The notes beneath the pieces were generated by a model. It did no database searches. It had not been told where the DNA came from and worked only from the letters and a program-made list of their open reading frames with translations. Positions 16,953 through 25,950 of a stretch of DNA of 64,000 bases are shown piece after piece. This DNA comes from UBA6163 sp041753075 (lineage in GTDB: Bacteria > Planctomycetota > Planctomycetia > Pirellulales > Pirellulaceae), in the NCBI GenBank assembly GCA_041753075.1, contig JBGSVE010000086.1, positions 1 to 64,000 of the forward strand, written 5' to 3'. Position 1 is the first letter of the stretch. Every line of letters starts with the position of its first letter. A program made the translations under genes and the position numbers.

Positions 16953-18194
16953 ATGAAGTTGTTTTTCTCACGTGGCGTTCGTTGCCCGCTGGCCGCCATG
17001 CTGCTACTGATTGCTTACGCTTCGACAGCGCAAGCCGAGGGCAATTGGCTTTCGTTTCGCGGCGACGGCGGACGTAGCGCCGCAGCCGAAGCGATGCCGC
17101 CGATCGATTTTGATGTGCCCAGCGGCAAGGGCGTGGCATGGAAGTCACCCACAACCGGTCGCGGGATTGGTGGTCCGCTGGTGATCGATAACCTCGTCGT
17201 TGTGACCGGATGTGATGGTGAAGATCAACGCGACATTCATATCGAAGCGTTTGATCGCCAATCGGGTAAGCGACAATGGCTACGTTCGCTGCGCAGCACC
17301 GGTCGTCCGTTCACGCATCCCACCAGCGCCAACGCTTCGCCGACGTCGGTCAGCGATGGAAGCCGCGTGTTTGCGCTGTTCAGTTCCTGCGATCTGGTTT
17401 GTTTGGACTTGGAGGGACACGTCATCTGGCTGCGCGGACTGGCGCTGGATCATCCCAAGACAGGCAACGACATCAGCATGAGCAGCTCGCCGGCGATCAT
17501 CGACGGAGTCGTTTGCGTGCAACTTGAAAACCAAGGTGACTCGTTCGCGGCGGGGATTGATGCCGAGACGGGCAAGACATTGTGGCGCATCGAGCGACCG
17601 CGCGACAGCAATTGGTCAACACCGCAGCCAATCACGCTTGGCGATGGAATTGCGGCCTTTGCGATGCAAGACTCGTCCGCAATTTCGATCGTTCGCGCCG
17701 ATAACGGCGAAACCGTCCACCAGTTCTATGCCAAGTGTGATACGACGGCATCATGCACCTACGCACCGCCGTACTTGCTGTTCCCCGGTGACGAAACGAC
17801 GGCGCTGCGAATCGATTCGACAGGTGTCGAGGTGGCTTGGCAAAACAATCGGCTAAGGCCCCAGCGATGCAGTCCCGTGGTTCATGGTAATCGTGTTTAC
17901 ATGGGCAAGGGGTCAGTGCTGATCGGCGGCAACTTGAGCGACGGTGAGGTCGCTTGGCAACAACGCTTGCCCGGTATCAATTCAGTCTGGGCATCGCCGC
18001 TTTACACCGCGGCGGGCATCTTCGTTTTTGATTCCAGCGGGCAAGTGGTCGTCGTACGTGACAATGGCGACGAGGCCGAGATCATTGGCGAGCCGAAGAT
18101 TGGCGAGGGGATTTTGGCAACGCCCGCTGTCGTCGGCGATTCGCTTTATCTTCGCACTGAGAATTCAATCGTTTGCGTTTCCGCTCAACCCTAA
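16953..18194 (+). CDS. Secreted PQQ-binding-like beta-propeller repeat protein
   Basis: 413 residues, signal peptide ending near A-Q-A-E, then the planctomycete start W-L-S-F-R-G-D-G-G. Repeats of the type V-V-T-G-C-D-G-E-D-x-x-D-I-H-I-E-A-F-D and A-G-I-D-A-E-T-G-K-T-L-W-R-I mark the blades of an eight-bladed PQQ-type propeller. Relatives of this type often lack the quinoprotein dehydrogenase active site, so enzymatic activity should not be assumed. It lies 17 bp behind the preceding secreted protein gene and is probably in the same operon. Confidence 0.85.
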   Translation: MKLFFSRGVRCPLAAMLLLIAYASTAQAEGNWLSFRGDGGRSAAAEAMPPIDFDVPSGKGVAWKSPTTGRGIGGPLVIDNLVVVTGCDGEDQRDIHIEAFDRQSGKRQWLRSLRSTGRPFTHPTSANASPTSVSDGSRVFALFSSCDLVCLDLEGHVIWLRGLALDHPKTGNDISMSSSPAIIDGVVCVQLENQGDSFAAGIDAETGKTLWRIERPRDSNWSTPQPITLGDGIAAFAMQDSSAISIVRADNGETVHQFYAKCDTTASCTYAPPYLLFPGDETTALRIDSTGVEVAWQNNRLRPQRCSPVVHGNRVYMGKGSVLIGGNLSDGEVAWQQRLPGINSVWASPLYTAAGIFVFDSSGQVVVVRDNGDEAEIIGEPKIGEGILATPAVVGDSLYLRTENSIVCVSAQP

Positions 18195-18218
18195 TGCTTC
18201 GGTCCGATTTGATTGATC

Positions 18219-18280
18219 AGCCGCAGTGCGATAGCAGGCGGTTAGCTACGCGGGAATCGCACGCTATCGCGAGACGGCTC
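18219..18280. repeat. Hairpin element after the propeller gene
   Basis: Inverted arms GCGATAGC (18228-18235) and GCTATCGC (18263-18270), with flanking AGCCG/CGGCT pairs. It lies 25 bp after the propeller stop codon and contains a GGCGGTTAGCTAC core similar to the hairpins at 32.9 and 46.9 kb. Probably a terminator or REP-like unit. Confidence 0.55.
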
Positions 18281-18385
18281 CCCAAACCTGATGACCAGGC
18301 CTGACGAACTTTGACAAGTTCCACCAGCACCAACAGTATCCATTTGGTCGGAAGCCTTGAGGCCCGATCGCCACGCCTTTCTTTG

Positions 18386-19738
18386 ATGACGCATTCGATG
18401 CCGGTAAGTTTTGTTGAAGTCGTTCCCGGTGGTGCGGTCATCGGTTCAATCCGTCCGCCGGGTTCCAAAAGTCTTACCAACCGCGCCTTGGTCTGCGCCG
18501 CGTTTGCCGGTGGTGCGTCGCGTTTGCGCGGCGCGCTGCTCAGTGATGATACGGCCGTCATGACCGAGGCGCTGCGGCAGATCGGCTTTGCGATCGAGTC
18601 GGTTGATAACGGCCATACCTTGGACGTCGCTGGCTTGCCGGAAGCATTGTTTACTTCGAGCGAGCAGGCGCAATTGTTTATCGGCAACAGCGGCACGACG
18701 ATTCGGTTTTTGACGGCGGCGCTGTCGGCATTGGGCGGGCGTTTTCACTTGCACGGCGTCGCTCGTATGCACGAACGCCCAATCGGTGATCTGATCAATG
18801 CGCTCGCGCCAGTTTGCAATGGCACAGTGACTTCTCAGTCCGCCGGTGGTTGTCCGCCCGTCGTGATCGAAACGCGCGGTTGGAATCACGATGAGATTTC
18901 GGTCGCCGGCAACGTCAGCAGCCAATACCTCAGCGGCTTGATGATGGCCGCGCCGATCGCCAAACGCAACATTTCTATTTGCGTACAAGGCGAGTTGGTG
19001 TCGCGACCTTACGTCGAAATGACCGCCAACATCATGCAAGACTTTGGTGCTGCCGTCCGTTGGCGCGAAAGCACTGGCAAATCGTTGGTCTGTGAAATCG
19101 ACGGGACCGGCGGGTATCGTGCGTGTGATTACGAGATCGAACCCGATGCGTCGGCGGCCAGTTACTTTTGGGCTGCGGCGGCCATCACCGGCGGCGACGT
19201 GACCGTCCTGGGACTCGGACCCAACGCGCTGCAAGGTGATGTGGCGCTCGTCGATTGCCTTGAACAAATGGGTTGCCAGGTATCGCGATCCGTCGATCAA
19301 ATCACGGTGCGGAGTTCAGGTCGACTGCGCGGTATCGATGTCGACATGAATGCAATCAGCGACACGGTGCAAACGCTCAGCGTCGTCGCGCTGTTTGCCG
19401 ACTCACCAACACGAATCCGTGGAGTCGCGCACAATCGTTTCAAGGAAACCGATCGCATCGGTGATCTCGCCCGCGAACTGCGCAAGCTAGGTGCCGAAGT
19501 CGTCGAACACGAGGACGGCCTGATGATAAAACCACTCGCTCCACAGGAGTTCGCCGGAGCGACGCTCGAAACCTACGACGACCACCGGATGGCGATGAGT
19601 TTGTCGTTGGCTGGGTTGCGATTGCCCGGCGTTCAGATTGCCAACCCAGCGTGTACCGCGAAGACTTATCCCGAATTTTTTGCCGACCTAGAAATGTTGA
19701 CGGGGCGTGCTCATCGTTGGTCAAGCCATCAGGAATAA
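18386..19738 (+). CDS. aroA: 3-phosphoshikimate 1-carboxyvinyltransferase (EPSP synthase)
   Basis: 450 residues; condenses shikimate-3-phosphate with PEP, the sixth step of chorismate synthesis. Signatures: P-P-G-S-K-S-L-T-N-R-A (S3P/PEP Lys), G-N-S-G-T-T-I-R-F-L (PEP loop), S-S-Q-Y-L-S-G-L-M-M-A-A, R-F-K-E-T-D-R-I and D-D-H-R-M-A-M-S. The frame is open to a TTG at 18311, but the ATGs at 18386 and 18398 precede the conserved start; no strong ribosome site decides between them. The next gene starts 3 bp after the stop. Confidence 0.95.
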   Translation: MTHSMPVSFVEVVPGGAVIGSIRPPGSKSLTNRALVCAAFAGGASRLRGALLSDDTAVMTEALRQIGFAIESVDNGHTLDVAGLPEALFTSSEQAQLFIGNSGTTIRFLTAALSALGGRFHLHGVARMHERPIGDLINALAPVCNGTVTSQSAGGCPPVVIETRGWNHDEISVAGNVSSQYLSGLMMAAPIAKRNISICVQGELVSRPYVEMTANIMQDFGAAVRWRESTGKSLVCEIDGTGGYRACDYEIEPDASAASYFWAAAAITGGDVTVLGLGPNALQGDVALVDCLEQMGCQVSRSVDQITVRSSGRLRGIDVDMNAISDTVQTLSVVALFADSPTRIRGVAHNRFKETDRIGDLARELRKLGAEVVEHEDGLMIKPLAPQEFAGATLETYDDHRMAMSLSLAGLRLPGVQIANPACTAKTYPEFFADLEMLTGRAHRWSSHQE

Positions 19739-19741
19739 CCC

Positions 19742-20527
19742 ATGAACCTTGTCGATATAAAAATTCATTCGCCGACGGCAACGATCTTGATGGGTCGCGC
19801 TGGTGATGGAAACTCGCTGGACGAACGTTTGATTGAAGACATTGGGCAAGCGCTGGACGATCTTCACCAGGAAAAGAAAATTGGTGCCGTAGTTCTCGCT
19901 GGTGCAGGCAAAGATTTTTGCGTCGGCATGGATTTGAACGAGTTGTACCAGCACACGACGCTCGATCCGCTCGACGCCTTGCCGTTGTGGATCGAACATT
20001 GGGATCGATTGTTGGGACTGCTAGAAAAAATGCTGCGCTTCCCGCGACCGATTGTGGCTGCGGTCGATGGTCGAGCCTGTGGTGCTGGGTTTTCGTTGGC
20101 CTTGGCCGCTGACATGATTGTGGTCAGCCAGTCCGCCACGTTTTCCATTCCCGCGACGGGTCGCGGGATGGTGGCCGGCTTGGTCGCACCGTTGCTGGCG
20201 TTTCGCGCCGGTGCGGCAATTGCCTCGCGGATGCTGATGGCCGGGGACACGATGTCATCACGGCAAGCAATACGAATCGGTTTGGCGGCCCAGCGTGTAC
20301 CGGAGCACCAAGTTTGGGTTGCGGCAAATCGATTGGCGCTACGGAGTGCTAGCTTACCGGGGTCGCCGGTGGGCGTGACCAAACGATTGCTAAACGAAAC
20401 GATTGGCGAATCGTTGTTGACGCAGTTGTCCGTCGGTGCCGCCACCGCTGCGACGGCTTGTTCGACCGAAACCGCCGCCGAGGGATTGCGGGCATTCATC
20501 GAAGGTCGCGAGCCGGTGTGGCCGTAG
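19742..20527 (+). CDS. Enoyl-CoA hydratase/isomerase family protein
   Basis: 261 residues of the crotonase superfamily. The oxyanion-hole segments are recognisable: A-G-K-D-F-C-V-G-M-D-L near residue 55 and D-G-R-A-C-G-A-G-F-S-L-A-L-A-A-D near residue 110. The catalytic Glu pair of true hydratases is not obvious (the second segment reads T-F-S-I-P-A-T-G-R-G), so the reaction may be another crotonase chemistry. The gene follows aroA after 3 bp with no promoter space, implying co-transcription although the pathways differ. Confidence 0.85.
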   Translation: MNLVDIKIHSPTATILMGRAGDGNSLDERLIEDIGQALDDLHQEKKIGAVVLAGAGKDFCVGMDLNELYQHTTLDPLDALPLWIEHWDRLLGLLEKMLRFPRPIVAAVDGRACGAGFSLALAADMIVVSQSATFSIPATGRGMVAGLVAPLLAFRAGAAIASRMLMAGDTMSSRQAIRIGLAAQRVPEHQVWVAANRLALRSASLPGSPVGVTKRLLNETIGESLLTQLSVGAATAATACSTETAAEGLRAFIEGREPVWP

Positions 20528-20636
20528 CCTTGTGGTCAGACACTTTTATCCGCTCCGGGAAAAAGAAATTGCCTTTAGATGCTTTTAGTGGTAGACAATC
20601 CTTCCTTTATCGGTAGAATCGAATGATACCTGCCGG

Positions 20637-20757
20637 CTAGTGCGGTCTGTCATCCGTTTCGATCCCCCCTTGGATGACGCACTGGCTGCTGCTCATTGAT
20701 GAAGTGGAGGCGGTAGCACGGGTTCTCATCTCCAGTGGCTACCGCCTCCATTTTTTT
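20637..20757 (+). ncRNA. Candidate structured RNA or leader with two hairpins
   Basis: Hairpin 1 pairs AGTGCG (20639-20644) plus GTCATCC (20649-20655) with GGATGAC (20672-20678) plus the overlapping CGCACT (20678-20683), around a C-rich loop. Hairpin 2 is a perfect 13-bp stem (20705-20717 with 20738-20750) followed by seven Ts. The region lies between the enoyl-CoA hydratase-like gene and the cupredoxin gene, 75 bp before the latter's start. It could be a 3' terminator region, a stand-alone small RNA or an attenuator leader; sequence alone does not decide. Confidence 0.4.
20705..20757 (+). terminator. Strong rho-independent terminator
   Basis: A 13-bp perfect GC-rich stem with a 20-nt loop is directly followed by a run of seven Ts. 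It ends transcription from aroA and the enoyl-CoA hydratase-like gene, or from the candidate small RNA, before the respiratory operon. Confidence 0.85.
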
Positions 20758-20832
20758 ATGAACTCCATTGACGACCAGCTCGTCGATGGAAATCATTTAG
20801 AAAACCAATAACGCACTTCGAGAGAAACGTCC

Positions 20833-21618
20833 ATGTTGATTCGCTTCGTATTCGCGATGTTTGTTGCTGGCTCGCTGGCTTTTTCCGTCGGGCCTGCTGT
20901 TGCTGAAACCGGAACGGTGAAAGCGAGTTTTGTTTACTCGGGCAAGGCGTTCGACCCGGCCCCGATTGTTGTCAATCAAAACCAAGCATTCTGCGGCAAA
21001 TTTCCGCTTGTAAACGAGCGCGTGCTGGTGAATAAGGCTAACAACGGCATCAAGAACGTATCTTTCTATGTCTACACCGGACGTGGCGGATCAAGTTTGC
21101 CACCGCAGCCGCCACGCAACATCAAGGTGACGTTGGCCAACGATAAGTGCCGGTTCGAGCCGCGAATCGCGGTGCTGCAGGCCGGCGATAAGCTCGAGAT
21201 CACCAATCCCGACGACATTGGCCACAACGCGAATTTGAACTTCTTTTTCAATCCCCAGGCGAATCCGCTGATTCCGCCGGGCGGCGCGGTTGAGTTACCG
21301 ATTGACAAACCCGAACCCGCTCCAGTGCCCGTCGAATGCAACATTCACCCCTGGATGCGAGCCTATGTGATTGCTTTGGATCACCCGTTTGTCGCGGTCA
21401 GCGATGAAGATGGTGCGATTGAAATCTCGGGATTACCCGCTGGCGAAAAACTGACGTTTCGGATTTCGCATGAAGCCGCTGATGGCGGCATCAAGGAAAT
21501 CACGATGGACGGCAAATCGGTCGAGTTGAAGAAGAACAACTTCGAGGTGATGGTGAACCCCGGCATGAACGATTTGGGCACGATCACGATTCCCGCGGAT
21601 TCGCTGAAGGTCCAGTAA
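20833..21618 (+). CDS. Periplasmic cupredoxin-domain protein
   Basis: 261 residues with a signal peptide (cleavage near A-V-A-E-T). The cupredoxin domain has type-1 copper ligand spacing: a His in D-D-I-G-H-N-A-N-L near residue 135, then C-x-x-H-x-x-M in V-E-C-N-I-H-P-W-M near residue 175. A Cna/CarboxypepD-like beta segment (D-G-A-I-E-I-S-G-L-P-A-G) follows. Probably a periplasmic electron carrier. First gene of a tight operon that continues with a dihaem cytochrome and haem-A synthesis, so a role in electron delivery to a terminal oxidase is likely but inferred. Confidence 0.85.
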   Translation: MLIRFVFAMFVAGSLAFSVGPAVAETGTVKASFVYSGKAFDPAPIVVNQNQAFCGKFPLVNERVLVNKANNGIKNVSFYVYTGRGGSSLPPQPPRNIKVTLANDKCRFEPRIAVLQAGDKLEITNPDDIGHNANLNFFFNPQANPLIPPGGAVELPIDKPEPAPVPVECNIHPWMRAYVIALDHPFVAVSDEDGAIEISGLPAGEKLTFRISHEAADGGIKEITMDGKSVELKKNNFEVMVNPGMNDLGTITIPADSLKVQ

Positions 21619-22746
21619 TTGAAGCTTTGGTGCGTCGCGTTGATCGTTGGACTGGTGGGCTGTGACGCCCGCGTCGATCATTTTGGCGCCAATAAACTGT
21701 ACGGTCTCGTCGTTGCGCGGCGTGACGCCGTCGACAGTGCCCCGGACCAAGCATCGATTGCGACAGTCGTCGGGGATTTATTTGGTACACCGAACGAGCC
21801 CCAGGTTCCCGACTTCGCTAGCCGTTTGCTTGATCGCGAGAAATTGGTCCGCGCCGCCGGTCCTATTTCCAGCGACCAAGCGGGCAACCACTTCGGACTG
21901 TATCGCGAACATTGTGCGACGTGTCACGGCATCGAGGGCGGCGGCGCAGGACCAGCGGCGGCTTTGTTGAACCCATACCCGCGAGATTTTCGACACGGCG
22001 TCTTCAAATTTAAAAGCACCCATCGCGCCGACAAACCAACGGCTGCGGACTTACAGCGTGTGCTGCGGCGAGGGATTCCGGGGACCGCAATGCCGTCGTT
22101 TGCGACCATCGGCGATGATGATCTTGAGGCGCTAGTCCAGTATGTCGTTTACCTATCGCTGCGTGGCCAAACGGAGCGCAAGTTGATCGATCGCTGGTCC
22201 GCCGGCGACCTCAACGATGACGAACTGGTCGCTGCGGCTGGCGAAATTGCCGCTGACGTAGTAGCGGCATGGGAATCGGCGGCTGGGCAAATAGTCGACG
22301 TGCCGCCGTTACCGTCGCTGGCGGGCGATGGAGCGTTGTGGTGGCAAGATTCCGATCGCATCGAGCGCGGCAGAGAACTGTTTCATGGACCGCTGGCCAA
22401 TTGTGCGTCGTGTCACGGTAAAGGTGGCGACGGCGAAGCGGTGACGCTGGACTTCGACGATTGGACAAAGGAATACACCACCAAGCTGGGCATTGGCCCC
22501 GCTGATTCGGCGGCGCTGGAGCCGTTACGATCCGCCGGCGCGCTGCGGCCGAGACAATTAGTGCCGCGAAAGTTAGCGTGGAACGTTTTCCACGGTGACA
22601 ACTCTGACGAAGGGTTGTACCGGCGATTGGTCGTTGGCATTGCCGGTTCGCCGATGCCAGGCTTGCTTGTGAACGAGAAGCCTGGAGGTGTTGGCGTCGA
22701 GCCCGACGATGTCTGGTCAATCATTGCCTATATCCGGTCGCTGTAG
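21619..22746 (+). CDS. Dihaem c-type cytochrome lipoprotein
   Basis: 375 residues with a TTG start directly after the stop codon of the cupredoxin gene (TAA-TTG). The N-terminus M-K-L-W-C-V-A-L-I-V-G-L-V-G-C is a lipoprotein signal with lipobox Cys15. Two haem c sites are visible, C-A-T-C-H near residue 98 and C-A-S-C-H near residue 262, each followed by a Met-containing loop typical of class I cytochromes (P-G-T-A-M-P-S-F and G-S-P-M-P-G). Membrane-anchored electron carrier, probably a partner of the cupredoxin and an oxidase not encoded in this window. Confidence 0.9.
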   Translation: MKLWCVALIVGLVGCDARVDHFGANKLYGLVVARRDAVDSAPDQASIATVVGDLFGTPNEPQVPDFASRLLDREKLVRAAGPISSDQAGNHFGLYREHCATCHGIEGGGAGPAAALLNPYPRDFRHGVFKFKSTHRADKPTAADLQRVLRRGIPGTAMPSFATIGDDDLEALVQYVVYLSLRGQTERKLIDRWSAGDLNDDELVAAAGEIAADVVAAWESAAGQIVDVPPLPSLAGDGALWWQDSDRIERGRELFHGPLANCASCHGKGGDGEAVTLDFDDWTKEYTTKLGIGPADSAALEPLRSAGALRPRQLVPRKLAWNVFHGDNSDEGLYRRLVVGIAGSPMPGLLVNEKPGGVGVEPDDVWSIIAYIRSL

Positions 22747-22749
22747 TCC

Positions 22750-22926
22750 ATGACGCGAGACGCGAAGCGATCGACCGGAGCGATTCTTGGGTTGGCGATT
22801 GGTTGGACGCTCATGTGGAGTTTTGGTTTGGGCGGATTGGTGTATGCGTTTTGCTTTGGTGCCGGTGCAGCCGTTGTCGGTGGCATGATTGGCGAGCGAT
22901 GGTCGGTCGCGAAAGAACATGAGTAG
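22750..22926 (+). CDS. Small membrane protein in the haem-A operon (58 residues)
   Basis: A 58-residue frame starting with ATG at 22750, three bases after the cytochrome stop, and ending ATGAGTAG so that it overlaps the ctaA start by 8 bp. After a short basic N-terminus (M-T-R-D-A-K-R-S) there are two helices rich in Gly and aromatic residues (about residues 10-30 and 33-47). Tight coupling on both sides argues that it is real. I do not recognise a family; small hydrophobic subunits or assembly factors of oxidases have this size and position. Confidence 0.7.
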   Translation: MTRDAKRSTGAILGLAIGWTLMWSFGLGGLVYAFCFGAGAAVVGGMIGERWSVAKEHE

Positions 22927-23926
22927 CAATACAACGATTGACGAACCGCGCGACATCGCGCCAGCGCGAGCTCTGCATCGCTGGGCCGTGCTGATCGTGT
23001 GTCTGGTCTGGCCACTGATTTGGATCGGCGGTTTGGTGACGACATACGATGCCGGGATGGCGGTTCCCGATTGGCCGGGGACTTATGGCAAGAACTTGTT
23101 TCTTTATCCCTACCAGACATGGTTGTTGGGGCCGTTTGATTTGTTCATCGAACATGGCCATCGGTTGCTTGCTGCGATCGTGGGTTTCTTGGCAATCATC
23201 GCGTTTGCAGTGGCGGTAATGACCGAGCCAAGGAAGTGGGTAAAGTATCTCAGCCTTGGTTTGTTGCTGGCGGTAATTTGCCAAGGAGCGCTCGGTGGGG
23301 CGCGAGTGGTGTTAAGCGACCGGACATTGGCGATGGCGCACGGTTGCACGGGGCCGTTGTTCTTTGTGATTTGCGTTGCGCTCGCGGTCGTGACCAGCCG
23401 TTGGTGGTGGAACCAGGCCGCGGCACAATCGCGCGGTGCGACTGTCGCACCGACCAAGACGCAATTGCGTTTGACAACGACCATTGTGGTGTTGTCGTTT
23501 TGCCAATTGTTGCTCGGGGCCCAGCTTCGTCATGTGTTGCCGACCGCATCGCCCAGTGGTTTTACGCATTTGGTTTACTCGCACATCGCCGGTGCCTTCG
23601 GTTTGTGGGGTTTGACGTTCGCGCTGGCACTTCATCAAGTGAGACGAAAAGCGGGGTGCGGCGATTTGACCCTGTTACGGCCTGGGTATCTACTGGTAGG
23701 ATTCGTCGGCATTCAGATCGGGCTTGGCTTGGCGACCTGGGTGGCAAATTATGGTTGGCCTTATTTTGCCCAATTCGGGCCGTTTTCCGCAGGCTATTTG
23801 GTGAAAAGCAAAGCGTTTGTGGAAGCGATCGTGACCACGGCGCATGTGGCCACCGGTTCGTTGATTTTGGCCGTGTCAGTAACGTTGTGGTTGCGGTTAA
23901 TGAAGCAAAGGTTGCAGGTGTCATGA
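22919..23926 (+). CDS. ctaA: Haem A synthase (CtaA/COX15 family)
   Basis: 335 residues, about eight transmembrane helices in two homologous four-helix halves. Haem-ligand His residues lie in F-I-E-H-G-H-R-L-L (also holding the catalytic Glu), A-M-A-H-G-C-T-G-P, V-Y-S-H-I-A-G and T-T-A-H-V-A-T-G-S. It converts haem O to haem A for aa3/caa3 oxidases. The ATG at 22919 overlaps the preceding small gene, and the ATGA overlap at 23923-23926 joins it to ctaB. Confidence 0.93.
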   Translation: MSSNTTIDEPRDIAPARALHRWAVLIVCLVWPLIWIGGLVTTYDAGMAVPDWPGTYGKNLFLYPYQTWLLGPFDLFIEHGHRLLAAIVGFLAIIAFAVAVMTEPRKWVKYLSLGLLLAVICQGALGGARVVLSDRTLAMAHGCTGPLFFVICVALAVVTSRWWWNQAAAQSRGATVAPTKTQLRLTTTIVVLSFCQLLLGAQLRHVLPTASPSGFTHLVYSHIAGAFGLWGLTFALALHQVRRKAGCGDLTLLRPGYLLVGFVGIQIGLGLATWVANYGWPYFAQFGPFSAGYLVKSKAFVEAIVTTAHVATGSLILAVSVTLWLRLMKQRLQVS

Positions 23927-24972
23927 GTCTTGACGTGGTCGTCGAATCGGTACCCGCCAAACGAGCCATTGTTGGCGCGGCTTGTCATGCTTGTGCGTTG
24001 CCCAGTGTGGTGTCGCCGGGAGCGATGGCCGTGACAAAATCAATTGCCAATGACAGCGACAATCGAACTGCCGAACCGACGATTTGGCGTGATTATTTTG
24101 AGCTGACCAAGCCACGCATTGTGACGATGATTTTGGTTACCACGGTTGTCGCCGGAGTCGTCGCGGCCGGTGGCGCAATCGCTCCCCTGTTATTGTTCAA
24201 CCTTGTCGTCGGCGTCGCCTTGGTCGCAGGTAGCGCCGGGGCAATGAATCAAGTTTGGGAACGCGAGATCGATAGCCGCATGGAACGAACTCGCCGTCGT
24301 CCGGTGACTGCGGGCCGCGTGTCGCCGGCTGCCGCCGCTGGCTTTTCGATTGCACTCGGAGTCATGGGAACTGCGTACTTGTGTTTTTTCGTCGGCGCGG
24401 TGCCGGCTCTCGTTGCGGTGGCAACTTGGTTAACGTACGTGCCGTTTTATACGGCGCTGAAAACGCGATCAGCTTGGAACACAACCGTCGGTGCCGTTTC
24501 CGGTGCGTTGCCGATTCTGATTGGCTACACGGCTGCGGGTGGTTCGCTCGGTGAACTGCGCGGTTGGTTGCTTGTCGGCGTGATGGTCGCTTGGCAATAT
24601 CCACACTTCATGGCGATCGCCTGGTTATATCGTCGCCAATATGCCGAGGCGGGTTTTCAAATGACAACGACGGTCGAACCGACGGGTCGCAGCGCCGGTT
24701 GGCAAAGCGTACTCGGGATGGTGGTGTTAGTCAGTTGCCTGGTCTCCTTGGCGATGACCACGTCAATCGACGCGTCGGCAGCTTGGCGAGTGACGTTTGC
24801 GACGGTTTGCTGGGCTTCGAGCATGTTGTTGGTCAGTTATCCGATGACGCGCGCGGCGTGGCAGTTCGCTCGCCAACGCGACGACTTTACCGCGCGGAAG
24901 CTATTGCGTGCTTCGTTGCTTCAATTACCCGCGTCGTTAACGCTGGTCACCGCAGCCGCCGTGATCGGTTAA
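23923..24972 (+). CDS. ctaB: Protohaem IX farnesyltransferase (haem O synthase)
   Basis: 349 residues, UbiA superfamily with about nine helices. The first prenyl-diphosphate site is M-N-Q-V-W-E-R-E-I-D-S-R-M-E-R-T-R-R-R-P (N-x-x-x-D-x-x-x-D type with E/D substitutions), followed by the second Asp/Tyr-rich site near Y-R-R-Q-Y-A-E-A-G-F. Converts haem B to haem O, the substrate of CtaA. The start is ATG overlapping the ctaA stop; an N-terminal extension of about 45 residues precedes the conserved D-Y-F-E-L-T-K-P-R, so translation could also begin at an inner ATG (24025). Confidence 0.95.
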   Translation: MSLDVVVESVPAKRAIVGAACHACALPSVVSPGAMAVTKSIANDSDNRTAEPTIWRDYFELTKPRIVTMILVTTVVAGVVAAGGAIAPLLLFNLVVGVALVAGSAGAMNQVWEREIDSRMERTRRRPVTAGRVSPAAAAGFSIALGVMGTAYLCFFVGAVPALVAVATWLTYVPFYTALKTRSAWNTTVGAVSGALPILIGYTAAGGSLGELRGWLLVGVMVAWQYPHFMAIAWLYRRQYAEAGFQMTTTVEPTGRSAGWQSVLGMVVLVSCLVSLAMTTSIDASAAWRVTFATVCWASSMLLVSYPMTRAAWQFARQRDDFTARKLLRASLLQLPASLTLVTAAAVIG

Positions 24973-25919
24973 TGATCTTGAACGACTTAATCTCTTCCAC
25001 GTCTTCAACGGATCGCATCGTTTGCACGGGTGTGCATCATCGCTACGGTGATCGCGAAGCATTGCAAGGTGTTCACCTCAGCGTCGTCGCCGGTGAAATC
25101 TTCGCGTTGCTTGGCCCCAACGGCAGCGGCAAGACGACGCTGTTTCGTTTGATCAGCACGCTTGTTCCGGTCCAGCGTGGCAGTGTCGTCGTTGCCGGAA
25201 TCAATGCCCAAAGCGACCCGCTGGGGGTTCGCGGTCGTATCGGCATCGTGTTTCAATCGCCCAGCCTCGACAAGAAATTGACCGTCGATGAAAACATCGC
25301 TTGCCAAGCTGCGCTGTATGGACTTCGCGGTGCAGCGATGCGGCGACGGCGCGACGAAGTGCTCGAGCTCATGAAGTTGACCGATCGGCGCGGCGACTTT
25401 TGCGAAAAGCTGTCCGGTGGACTGAAGCGGCGAGTCGAATTGGCCAAGGGGCTGTTGCATCAACCGCCGGTGATGCTGCTGGACGAACCGAGCACGGGGC
25501 TTGATCCGGCGTCACGTTTGGATCTTTGGCAATCGCTGCAATCGATGGCCTCGGCCGGTGTGGCCGTGTTGTTGACGACGCATTTGCTCGAAGAAGCCGA
25601 CAAGGCCGATCGGATTGCGATTTTGGCCGAGGGCAAGCTGATCGCCAGCGGATCGCCTGCCCAATTGCGAGCTTCGATGGGCGACGGTTTGGTGACCATC
25701 GTAGGCAGCGACTCAGGCGAGATCGAGCGGATCGTGCGAGACGAATTGGGATTGGTTGCTCAAAAAGTGCAGCAGCAAGTGCGAATACAAAGTCCTAATG
25801 CGGCGGCTTTAGTGCCGATGTTGGCCGACCGGTTTGGCGACCAGGTCCAATCGATTACGATAGGACGTCCGGGACTGGAAGATGTGTTCATCGAAAAAAC
25901 CGGCCATCGGTTTTTGTAA
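24972..25919 (+). CDS. ABC transporter ATPase subunit (Nat/Drr type)
   Basis: 315 residues. Walker A G-P-N-G-S-G-K-T-T, Q-loop F-Q-S-P-S, signature L-S-G-G-L-K-R-R, Walker B V-M-L-L-D-E-P-S-T and H-loop T-T-H-L are all intact. The C-terminal 80 residues form the regulatory tail typical of DrrA/NatA proteins. The ATG overlaps the ctaB stop by one base (TAATG). The permease gene follows. Its position directly after ctaB suggests a role in oxidase or haem-protein assembly, but the cargo is unknown. Confidence 0.93.
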   Translation: MILNDLISSTSSTDRIVCTGVHHRYGDREALQGVHLSVVAGEIFALLGPNGSGKTTLFRLISTLVPVQRGSVVVAGINAQSDPLGVRGRIGIVFQSPSLDKKLTVDENIACQAALYGLRGAAMRRRRDEVLELMKLTDRRGDFCEKLSGGLKRRVELAKGLLHQPPVMLLDEPSTGLDPASRLDLWQSLQSMASAGVAVLLTTHLLEEADKADRIAILAEGKLIASGSPAQLRASMGDGLVTIVGSDSGEIERIVRDELGLVAQKVQQQVRIQSPNAAALVPMLADRFGDQVQSITIGRPGLEDVFIEKTGHRFL

Positions 25920-25950
25920 GTTCCACGCATCCCTAAGTTGCTCGCCTGTC

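Noticed and set aside
23236..23922. A long N-terminal extension of ctaB over the ctaA gene
   Set aside because: The extension is an alternative frame of ctaA; ATGA at 23923 is the coupled start.
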